Position numbers and translations under genes: made by a program. The notes under the pieces are model-generated. The model saw only the letters and a program-made list of their open reading frames with translations. It was not told the DNA's origin and did not search any database. DNA of 13,711 nucleotides, taken from positions 1-13,711 of the forward strand of contig JBBSGZ010000095.1 of the NCBI GenBank assembly GCA_038253555.1, read 5' to 3'. Below, piece after piece: positions 6,801-12,847 of this stretch (position 1 is the stretch's first letter; each line of letters starts with the position of its first letter). Source of the stretch: JALYUA01 sp038253555 (GTDB lineage Bacteria; Acidobacteriota; Thermoanaerobaculia; UBA5066; Gp7-AA6).

Positions 6801-9800
6801 AAGTGGCAAAATAGTACCAGTCCGGATGCTGGGGATTGAGTTGCATGGCGGATTGCACCACCTCGCAGCCACGTTCCCAGTCACCGGAATAGGCGATGAG
6901 ATTTCCGATGTACGCCGCAACGGAAGCATCCATGCGGTTCAGTTCGATCGCCCGCTCCGCTGCTGAACGAAAAGCCAGAAAGTCCTTTTGGAAAAACAGC
7001 GTGGAAGCGAGCGCGTATTGAGCGAGGTTGTTCGAGGGCGCTGCCTCCACCGCGCGGCGCGCGGCCGCAAGCGCACGCCCGAGCGGGTCAGGCTGTGGGT
7101 TCAATCCGTGCGCATGCTCTTCCCAGTACAGGTTCGCCAGCATGGCCCAGGCATCGCTCTGATTGGGCGCAATCCTGACGGTCCGTTCCAGAATCCGTCT
7201 CACGCGCGCATGTTCTCCGGCCGTCACTCGTTCCATGTAGCCAAAGGCGCGCAGCACCGCTTCGTGAGGACTCAACTCTTCATCCGCCTTACCGCGGAGC
7301 GCCTCGCTCATGCTGCGGGGCAAAACGCCGTACATGTCGGCAACCGTCGAAACGATCCGCGGAACCAGGTCGTCCTGTAGCTCAAAGATCGTCTCGGGAC
7401 TGAAGGCGCGTTCGAAGTTTTCAGCCCAGAGATGAGCGCCGCTCGACGCATCGACGAGCTGAACCGCGAGCCGCAGCCTGGTCCCAACCTGACGGAGGCT
7501 GCCCTCCATCACATAGCGTGCGCCGAGTTCCTTGCCGGCGGATCGCACATCAACCGACTCATTGGCGTAGCGCGAAGTGGAGCTGCGCGAGATCACCCGG
7601 AGATAAGAGAATCTCGACAGGCCAGTGACGATTTCCCCGGTCAGCCCCTCTGCCAGGACCGTGAGCTCGGCGTTGGCGCCGCTGTACTTGAACGGAAGCA
7701 CGGCGACCCAGAAACCCTCGTCGGCGCGGGCCTTCCCCGAGTCCGTGCCCGTCTCCGCCCGCTGTGCTTTAGCCGTGACCGTTGCGATCGGCTTCGCCGA
7801 GCCCGACGAGTCTTCGGCCTCGGGAATCGAAAGGCCCGCCTTGCGGAGCCCTTCGAGAATGGGGTCCATGAGGCCGCTCGCGAAGTGCCACGTCCCCACG
7901 TTCGAGCGCGCATGCGCCGCGAACTCGGGGTCGAGCGCCAGCAGATCGCGGACGCCGGCCGCGGCTTCGGCCCTCCGGCCGAGGTGGCCGCAGGCCGACG
8001 CCACGACGAGATAGGGCCAGAAGAGGCCGGGGACATCGACCCGGTTCGCGCGCTCGAGGGCCTGCTCGTACTCGCCCTTGTGGAAGTGCTCCCAGAGGGG
8101 AGCGAAGTGCATCCAACCCGCGTGGTTGGCGTTCAACTCCATCGCGCGGCGTACGATCTTCGCGCCTCGCTCGAACTCGCCGGTGTGCACGATCTGCAAT
8201 CCCAGGATCCCGACGGCGTCGGTGTTCAGCGGATTCAAGGCCATCGCGCGCTCGGCCGCCGGGCCAAACGCCGCGAGGTCCTGGCGGAAGAAATGCGTCT
8301 GAGCCAGCGCGACGAGCGCAAACTGGTTCGCCCGGTCGAGCTCGACCGCCCGGCGGGCCGCGGTCAGCGCGCGATCGAGAGCGGCCGGGTCGGTCCCGAA
8401 CCCAAACGCGTATTCGTCGACGAAGATCTGCGCGATGCAGGCCCAGAGGTCCGACTGGCGGCCGTCCCGCTCTACCGCGCGCTCCAGCCGGCTTTTCAAC
8501 TCCGCGTAAGCCGAGGGAGTGATCTGTTCGCGGTAGGCGAAATACTGGAACTGCCATTCCAGGGGCGTGAGGTGGGCGTCGTCCTTCTGCCGCATCGCCG
8601 ACCGCATGGAATGCACGAGCACCCCATAGCTGTCGCCGACGGTCGCGACGATGCGCGCCGCGACGTCGTCCTGCACCGCAAACATGCTCGACGTCTGGAG
8701 GTCCTGGTTGTACGTCTCGGCCCACAGTTTTGCGCCCGTCTGCGCGTCAACCAGCTGAGCGCTGACTCGAATGGCGGACCCTCCCTTGCGGACGCTGCCT
8801 TCCAGCACGTAACGAGCGCCGAGCTGGGCGCCGACGGCGTGCTCGTCTCCGGCGTCTCCGTTCAGGCGGTGCGCCGATTCGCTCGCCACAACCGACAGAT
8901 ATCGGAACCTCGAGAGGCCGGTCACGATCTCCTCGGAGAGTCCGTCGGCCAGGGCCGCGAGGTCGGCGTCCGCGTCGCCAGACTTGAATGACAGCACGGC
9001 AATCCGGAGACCCTCGGAAGCGATCGGAGGGGCGATCTCACGCGCGCCGATCGTGACGGCCGGCGAGGACTGCTCCGATAGACTGAACGCGATGTCTCTG
9101 GCAGATTGGAACCGACTCTGGCGGTCCTTCTCCAGACAATGCTTGACGATCCGATCGAGAGCCGGGGAAATGTTGCGACCGGACTCCGACAGCTCCTGCG
9201 GCTCGTCTCGCATGATGGACGCCATCGTCTCGACATTCGAGTCTCGCTTGAACGCCCTTTTCCCCGAGAGCAACTCGTAAAGGATCGATCCGAACGAAAA
9301 GATGTCGGACCGGTGGTCGACCGGGAGTCCTTTGACCTGCTCGGGGGACATGTAGCCCGCAGTCCCCATGACCGTTCCGGGCTCGGTGTGGCCCGAGCCC
9401 GTCGGGGCGCTCGTCTCTTCGCCGGGAGCAACGGGATCGATCTTCTTCGCCAGGCCGAAGTCGAGGATCTTCAAGTGGCCGTCTCGGCTGACGAAGAGGT
9501 TTTCGGGCTTCAGGTCCCTGTGGACGATGCCCTTCTCGTGGGCAGCGGAGAGGCCCTTTGCGACCTGGAGCGCGTATTCCAGGGCCTGCTTCCGAGTGAT
9601 CGGACCTGCGTCGAGTTTCCCGCGCAGCGTCTCGCCCTCCAGAAGCTCCATGACGGCGTAGGCGATGCCGTCCTGGTTGCCGAAGTCGTGGATGGCCAGG
9701 ATGTTCGGATGAGACAGCGCCGCGACGGCCTTCGCTTCGCGTTCGAACCGTGCCAGCGTGTCGGGATCCGCGGCAACGGACTGCGGGAGAACCTTGACCG

Positions 9801-9915
9801 CAACGTCTCGATCGAGCTTCTTATCCCGCGCCTTGTACACCTCTCCCATCCCGCCCGCCCCGAGGGGGGCGAGGATCTCGTAGGGACCGAGGCAAACGCC
9901 CGCGGCAAGCGCCAT
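3844..9915 (-). CDS. Giant soluble Ser/Thr kinase with four tandem FlgO/TolB-N-like + TPR modules (2023 aa)
   Basis: The N-terminal kinase (about 10-280) has loop GAGGMGEVY, Lys41, HRDLKPEN (Asp134), DFG 152-154 and SPE 190-192, so it looks active. The kinase is not followed by the transmembrane segment seen in its neighbours: an Ala/Pro/Ser linker (about 283-301) leads straight into the first FlgO-like domain, so the whole protein should be cytoplasmic. Four modules follow, anchored by the Phe of the first strand (VLSFK, VLPFK, VLPFK, VLPFS) at residues 310, 742, 1169 and 1578, that is spacings of 432, 427 and 409. Modules 1-3 share GLS/TEEIVTGLSRF, GARYV-EGS and the closing GLRKAGL-IP; module 4 is of the more common type (DMSPARDQEYLCEGMAEEI). 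One module is the usual number. ATG 9915 directly follows the TAA of the relic upstream, suggesting coupled translation. It probably acts as a scaffold plus kinase; its partners are unknown. Confidence 0.95.
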   Translation of the reverse strand: MALAAGVCLGPYEILAPLGAGGMGEVYKARDKKLDRDVAVKVLPQSVAADPDTLARFEREAKAVAALSHPNILAIHDFGNQDGIAYAVMELLEGETLRGKLDAGPITRKQALEYALQVAKGLSAAHEKGIVHRDLKPENLFVSRDGHLKILDFGLAKKIDPVAPGEETSAPTGSGHTEPGTVMGTAGYMSPEQVKGLPVDHRSDIFSFGSILYELLSGKRAFKRDSNVETMASIMRDEPQELSESGRNISPALDRIVKHCLEKDRQSRFQSARDIAFSLSEQSSPAVTIGAREIAPPIASEGLRIAVLSFKSGDADADLAALADGLSEEIVTGLSRFRYLSVVASESAHRLNGDAGDEHAVGAQLGARYVLEGSVRKGGSAIRVSAQLVDAQTGAKLWAETYNQDLQTSSMFAVQDDVAARIVATVGDSYGVLVHSMRSAMRQKDDAHLTPLEWQFQYFAYREQITPSAYAELKSRLERAVERDGRQSDLWACIAQIFVDEYAFGFGTDPAALDRALTAARRAVELDRANQFALVALAQTHFFRQDLAAFGPAAERAMALNPLNTDAVGILGLQIVHTGEFERGAKIVRRAMELNANHAGWMHFAPLWEHFHKGEYEQALERANRVDVPGLFWPYLVVASACGHLGRRAEAAAGVRDLLALDPEFAAHARSNVGTWHFASGLMDPILEGLRKAGLSIPEAEDSSGSAKPIATVTAKAQRAETGTDSGKARADEGFWVAVLPFKYSGANAELTVLAEGLTGEIVTGLSRFSYLRVISRSSTSRYANESVDVRSAGKELGARYVMEGSLRQVGTRLRLAVQLVDASSGAHLWAENFERAFSPETIFELQDDLVPRIVSTVADMYGVLPRSMSEALRGKADEELSPHEAVLRAFGYMERVTAGEHARVRRILERTVRIAPNQSDAWAMLANLYWEEHAHGLNPQPDPLGRALAAARRAVEAAPSNNLAQYALASTLFFQKDFLAFRSAAERAIELNRMDASVAAYIGNLIAYSGDWERGCEVVQSAMQLNPQHPDWYYFATFNDAYRRRDYRGALGFALKINLPGNFYTHAVIAAAYGQLGMREAAGKALQELLAIRPDFAETAREEHGRWFPDLAFVEHMLDGLRKAGLEIPGEKGTGGLAAAPAPAGSSSHEASGAVRADEGFWVAVLPFKYGANNAGLRALAEGLTEDIVTGLSRFSYLRVIARGSSSRYGNESVDVRVAGRELGARYVMEGSLRQSGTKLRLAVKLVDAVSGAHLWAENYERTFSPEAEFELQDDLVPRIVSTVADVHGILPRSMSGALRSRAPEQLSPYEAVLRSFGYFERVTAEELAVARSGLELAVRDAPGFADAWAMLALLCVQEHAQGFKLQADSLASGSTAARRAVETGPSNHLAYFSLAQALFFQKDSQSFRNAAERAVALNPMDGNSIAFLGELLTYAGDWERGLALAGRAKQLNPSHPGWYWYADFYNAYRQGDDLGALSFVLKVNLPGHWPFLAFTAAACGQLGKADAARKAVRDLLKLRPDFAASVRADIEKWWEPEYVERLIDGWRKAGLDVPAHAGADSVAAPTAAVAIAVLPFSDMSPARDQEYLCEGMAEEIMNALVRIDGIRVASRTSAFRARQGGGDLASIARALSVGHVLEGSVRTSGSRLRVTAQLTDAATGYQLWSERFDREAIDVFAIQDEIAAGVVDAVKARLGPSSRTVPTRPQARDLDAYRSYLKGKHLRGKEDLFGARAAFEEAVRLDPTHAPSWTGLAEITVLSAHMGMIPPRAACTAARKALATANELQGESAEGMHVEAFAAFLERRWDAMESAWRRAIELQPDHVLALGSFALTLCARGRLDEALPLFERAREADPLASFPYTLAGWGWLTCGRPEEALRPIEDALTFEKDDASAIAGACIAHVALGRLEEGIAAGERGVAVAYRAPFFLGVLGWALAAARRDGEARRVLEELRARPAASPTAVSEAWLLGALGEIDDAFDVLARAEEEHQGLLCYTGLPGFDSLRADPRFDALLERLGLPSA
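3847..5208 (-). repeat. Module 4 of the 2023-aa kinase (different FlgO-like subtype + TPR)
   Basis: Residues about 1570-2023, opening AVAIAVLPFSDMSPARDQEY. Its FlgO-like half (GHVLEGSVRTSGSRLRVTAQ, YQLWSERFDREAIDVFAIQD) is closer to that of the 784-residue kinase than to modules 1-3. Its TPR helices include FEEAVRLDPTHAPSWTGLAE and WRRAIELQPDHVLALGSFAL. It therefore looks like the original single module of a standard kinase, with modules 1-3 added between it and the kinase. Confidence 0.85.
5209..6435 (-). repeat. Module 3 of the 2023-aa kinase (FlgO-like + TPR)
   Basis: Residues about 1161-1569, opening GFWVAVLPFKYGANNAGL. It is a close duplicate of module 2 in the FlgO-like half (ARYVMEGSLRQSGTKLRLAV, AHLWAENYERTFSPEA). 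The TPR half includes RRAVETGPSNHLAYFSLAQA and AKQLNPSHPGWYWYA. It closes DGWRKAGLDVP and a short Ala-rich linker. Confidence 0.88.
6436..7716 (-). repeat. Module 2 of the 2023-aa kinase (FlgO-like + TPR)
   Basis: Residues about 734-1160, opening GFWVAVLPFKYSGANAEL. Over its first 76 residues it matches module 3 at 62 positions counted by eye. Its TPR half (RRAVEAAPSNNLAQYALAST, AMQLNPQHPDWYYFA) is less conserved. It closes DGLRKAGLEIP plus a Gly/Ala/Ser linker. Its DNA is visibly less G+C-rich than modules 1 and 4. Confidence 0.88.
7717..9012 (-). repeat. Module 1 of the 2023-aa kinase (FlgO-like + TPR)
   Basis: Residues about 302-733, opening GLRIAVLSFKSGDADADL. The FlgO-like half contains GARYVLEGSVRKGG and ends near YGVLVHSMRSAM; TPR-like helices follow (RRAVELDRANQFALVALAQT, AMELNANHAGW). 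It closes with EGLRKAGLSIP and an Ala/Thr/Ser-rich linker. It is the most divergent of the three related copies. Confidence 0.85.
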
Positions 9916-10184
9916 TTACTTCTTCGACTCCGCGGTCCAGTTGACGACCAGGGTGACCGGGACGTGGGCCGCGTCCTCGGCAATCGTGTTCACGAGAAAG
10001 CGCTGCCCGTCCGAAGTGGCCACGAACGAGCTCCGGGACTCCGTCAAGCCCCGCTCGAACACTTCATCGCAACTGTCCACTCGAGTCGCGTGCCCCGTAC
10101 TTTGTAAACTTCTCCCGTGCCTCCGGCTTCGAGAGGACTGTCTATCTCGTACGGTCCCAGACGGACGCCCGCTTCGATCGTCAT
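9916..10184 (-). pseudogene. Head-to-tail deletion relic of a kinase-PD40 gene
   Basis: The ATG at 10184 overlaps the upstream stop as ATGA and begins MTIEAGVRLGPYEID, continuing to GGTGEVYKVRGTRLEW and VAMK, that is the kinase start through the beta-3 lysine. It then ends at TGA 10046-10044 after 46 residues. Two bases out of frame, from a possible GTG at 10062, a second frame reads VFERGLTESRSSFVATSDGQ, RFLVNTIAED and ends LVVNWTAESKK with TAA at 9918-9916, the standard C-terminal tail of PD40 kinases. Everything between, normally about 800 codons, is missing. The kinase head is also eroded: the glycine loop reads EAGGTGEV instead of GAGGMGEV. Both halves remain linked tightly to flanking genes (ATGA upstream, TAAATG downstream) and the head keeps a GGGGAG ribosome binding site, so it may still be translated and pass ribosomes on to the large kinase. 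Confidence 0.85.
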
Positions 10185-12847
10185 CGCGTTCTCCCCAGCG
10201 GAGCTGTCCAGTTAGTGACGACGACTGCTCCGTCGGCTTCCGCATCCGGCGCTCGGCGGATCACGAGAAACCGCTGGCCGTCCGGAGACACGTCATAGGG
10301 GTGGCGGTGGAACTGGATCTCTCCACTGACTCCGAGCCGCAGGGGGAAAAGAGGCTGCGGCTCTGCGATCTCCAAACGGCCCGCGGCAAGACGCATGGCG
10401 ACGGACATCAGCATTCCGTCTCTGGCAGCGTAGAAGAGCTCCGAGCCGTTTCGATTCCAGACAGGCATCTGGCCGCCTCCGATCGAGACCTGACGCTTCG
10501 GACCGGCGGGCAGAGGCTGCACGTAGACTTCCCTCTGTCCCGACTCACTCGAGTCGAAAGCGGTCCAGCGGCCGTCCGGAGAGATCTCCGGATGCTCCTC
10601 GGAGAACCGGGAGTCGGCGCTCAACCGAAGAGAATCGCCCCGCTCCGAGAGAGGGGTCAGAACCCGAGTGAAATTGCTGCCCTCGGGGACACCAACGAGC
10701 AGATGCCGGCCGTCGGGCGACACCGTCGGCAAAACCTTGTCTTGCTTCGTTCGAACCAGGATCTTCTCGGCGCCTCCGCTCGCCGGCCGCTCGTAGAGGT
10801 CGTAGAAGCCGACATGATCGGACACATAGACCAACCGTTCGCCGTCCGGAAACCACGCGGGGTCGAACTCGTCGGTGCGCTCGGTGGTGATCCGGGAGGC
10901 CGTCCCGCGGGAGGCATCCAGGACCCAGACATCCAGGTTCTGGCCATGCGACAGATCGCGCAGCGCTACAGCCACCTTTCCGCCGTCCGGCGAGACGCGA
11001 ACGTCCACGTATCCCCCGACTTCGCCAAGAGTGCCGAGCTCGCGCCCCTTCCGATCCACCCAGACGAGTCTCCGCCGTAAGAACCACGGCAGGTACGCCA
11101 CGCGGTTCCCCGCCACCGAGGCCAACAGAAAGTTGGCCTCGGTGGCGTAGCGGACTTGCTCGAAAGCGGGGGCGGGGTCCCCGACGAGCTCCAGACTTCG
11201 GGGGTCGAACTTCCACGCGAAGAGGGCGTTGTCACGCGCGAACAGAAGGTAGCCGGGATCGGCGAAGACGGCGTTGGAGTCCGCATGGAAAAGCCGGCGG
11301 ACGTCCTTCGAATCGAGGGAGGCGAGCATGATGGAGGTCTTCTCCGGATCGAGGTTGCGCGCAACGAACACGAAGTGCCGCCCGTCGGGAAGGAACGCGG
11401 GATGCATCTGGGCGAGCTCGCCCCGCGCCGGGTCCAGTGCCGTGACCGGCCGAGGCGTGCCTCCTGTCGCGGGAACGGCGACGATGGGAGTGGCGAACTC
11501 CTTCGTGAAGAGGATCGTGCCCTGGCGATTCCACGCGCCGGAAAACGCGCCCCCGCTCTCGCAGATCGTCTGGACGGGACCGCCCTCCGCGCCGACGCGC
11601 TTCAACCTCCCTTCCAAGAAGAAAGCGATCTCGCGGCCGTCGGGCGACCAGAACCCGCCGCGCGCGTCCTCGGTGCCCGGCAGTCGCCGCATGACCAGGT
11701 TGTCGAGCGAGCGCACCGCGAGCGAGTTTTTTCCTCCCTCGTCCTGGAGCAGGAACAGAATGTGCCGCGCGTCCGGAGAGAGCTGGACTGTTCCGAAGAA
11801 GCCCTGGCCGGAGGGCGGCAGGATCGTGAAGCGCGTCAGCTCCTCGGGCGCCTGCGATCGGCGAGACACGAGCACCGCAAGCGCGCCGAAGACGACTGCG
11901 AATGCCGCAAGAGACCACGCGAGCCGCTCTCGATGCCTGGGTCTTCTGGCGTCGCTCCTGAGGGCGGCGCCGCCTGCCACCGGTCCTTCCGCTACCCACT
12001 TCAGCTCCTTGACGACGTCCCCGGCGCTCTGCCAGCGGTCCTCCGGATCCCTGGCGAGACAGGCCTTGACGACGCGGTCGAGCGCCGGCGGCGTCATCGG
12101 CGCAAGGCTCGAGATCGGGGGCGGATCGCTCTGCATGATCGCTAAGATCAGCGACGCCTGGCTCGTCCCCGAAAACGCCTTCAGGCCCGTCGCCATCTCG
12201 TAGAGCGTCGCACCCAGTGCGAAGATGTCCGTCCGCCCGTCGGCCTCCTTGCCTTCCAACTGCTCGGGCGCCATGTACGGAAGAGTCCCAAGGATCGTCC
12301 CTTCCTGCGTCAAATCGGAGCGGGCGGCAGCGGTCGGATTCGATGTCAGGTCCGATGTCGAGGTCTCGGTCTCCATAGCCTTCGCGAGCCCGAAATCCAG
12401 AAGCTTCACCCCCGACTTCGTCAGCATCACGTTGCCCGGCTTCAAGTCCCGGTGCACGATCCCCCGCCGGTGAGCCTTGTCCAGGGCGTCGGCGATCTCC
12501 ACGCCAAAGCGCAACGTCTGCTCGAGCGGCAACGCGCCCTTAACGAGACGCTCGGCGAGCGTTTCGCCTTCGAGCAGCTCCATGATCAGATAATCGGTCT
12601 CTCCCTCCCGCCCCACGTCATAGAGGGCGCAGATGTGCGAATGCGAGAGCTGTGCGATCGCCTTCGCCTCCCGCTCGAAGCGCTGCCGCACTTCCGCCGA
12701 GGACGAGAGATCCTGGGCCAGCACCTTGATCGCGACGTCACGCTCGAGGCGCGTGTCCCGCGCCTTGTACACCTCGCCCATGCCGCCCGCCCCGAGCGGA
12801 ACGAGGATTTCGTAGGGGCCGAGGCGCGTGCCCGCGGCGAGCGTCAT
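10181..12847 (-). CDS. Membrane-anchored Ser/Thr kinase with PD40 beta-propeller (888 aa)
   Basis: The kinase domain (about 12-285) shows GAGGMGEVY, Lys41, HRDLKPGN with Asp134, DFG 151-153 and APE 193-195, so it should be active. A single hydrophobic segment lies at about 309-327 (LAWSLAAFAVVFGALAVLV), flanked by basic residues. The remaining 560 residues form a PD40/TolB-like propeller with about ten recognisable strands, including LSPDARHILFL, WSPDGREIAFF, FLPDGRHFVFV, WFPDGERLVYV and ISPDGRWTAFD. It ends YDVSPDGQRFLV and NWTAPLGRTR. The topology suggests a cytoplasmic kinase with an extracytoplasmic propeller, perhaps a sensor. ATG at 12847 overlaps the upstream stop (ATGA) and gives the family-standard start MTLAAGTRLGPYEIL. 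The frame is open further upstream to 13366, but that part is antisense-free shadow of the previous gene's other frame and lacks family residues. The gene is followed by the relic through another ATGA overlap. Coupling suggests one operon. Confidence 0.95.
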   Translation of the reverse strand: MTLAAGTRLGPYEILVPLGAGGMGEVYKARDTRLERDVAIKVLAQDLSSSAEVRQRFEREAKAIAQLSHSHICALYDVGREGETDYLIMELLEGETLAERLVKGALPLEQTLRFGVEIADALDKAHRRGIVHRDLKPGNVMLTKSGVKLLDFGLAKAMETETSTSDLTSNPTAAARSDLTQEGTILGTLPYMAPEQLEGKEADGRTDIFALGATLYEMATGLKAFSGTSQASLILAIMQSDPPPISSLAPMTPPALDRVVKACLARDPEDRWQSAGDVVKELKWVAEGPVAGGAALRSDARRPRHRERLAWSLAAFAVVFGALAVLVSRRSQAPEELTRFTILPPSGQGFFGTVQLSPDARHILFLLQDEGGKNSLAVRSLDNLVMRRLPGTEDARGGFWSPDGREIAFFLEGRLKRVGAEGGPVQTICESGGAFSGAWNRQGTILFTKEFATPIVAVPATGGTPRPVTALDPARGELAQMHPAFLPDGRHFVFVARNLDPEKTSIMLASLDSKDVRRLFHADSNAVFADPGYLLFARDNALFAWKFDPRSLELVGDPAPAFEQVRYATEANFLLASVAGNRVAYLPWFLRRRLVWVDRKGRELGTLGEVGGYVDVRVSPDGGKVAVALRDLSHGQNLDVWVLDASRGTASRITTERTDEFDPAWFPDGERLVYVSDHVGFYDLYERPASGGAEKILVRTKQDKVLPTVSPDGRHLLVGVPEGSNFTRVLTPLSERGDSLRLSADSRFSEEHPEISPDGRWTAFDSSESGQREVYVQPLPAGPKRQVSIGGGQMPVWNRNGSELFYAARDGMLMSVAMRLAAGRLEIAEPQPLFPLRLGVSGEIQFHRHPYDVSPDGQRFLVIRRAPDAEADGAVVVTNWTAPLGRTR
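10191..10196 (-). promoter_or_regulatory. Ribosome binding site of the deletion relic
   Basis: GGGGAG on the minus strand ends 6 nt before the ATG at 10184, inside the last codons of the 888-residue kinase. It is the clearest Shine-Dalgarno-like sequence before any start in this window and fixes 10184 as the start of the relic's head ORF. Confidence 0.6.
11111..11147. repeat. Perfect 16-bp inverted repeat inside the kinase-PD40 gene
   Basis: CGCCACCGAGGCCAAC at 11111-11126 is exactly complementary to GTTGGCCTCGGTGGCG at 11132-11147, separated by a 5-nt loop AGAAA. In the gene it encodes YATEANFLLASVAGN in the propeller. No T-run follows on either strand. It could form a strong mRNA hairpin that slows ribosomes or limits read-through, or record an inverted-duplication event. 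Confidence 0.8.

Noticed and set aside
10044..10070. Programmed ribosomal frameshift joining the two halves of the relic.
   Set aside because: No slippery heptamer or downstream structure is evident, and the joined product would still lack nearly all of the kinase and the propeller.
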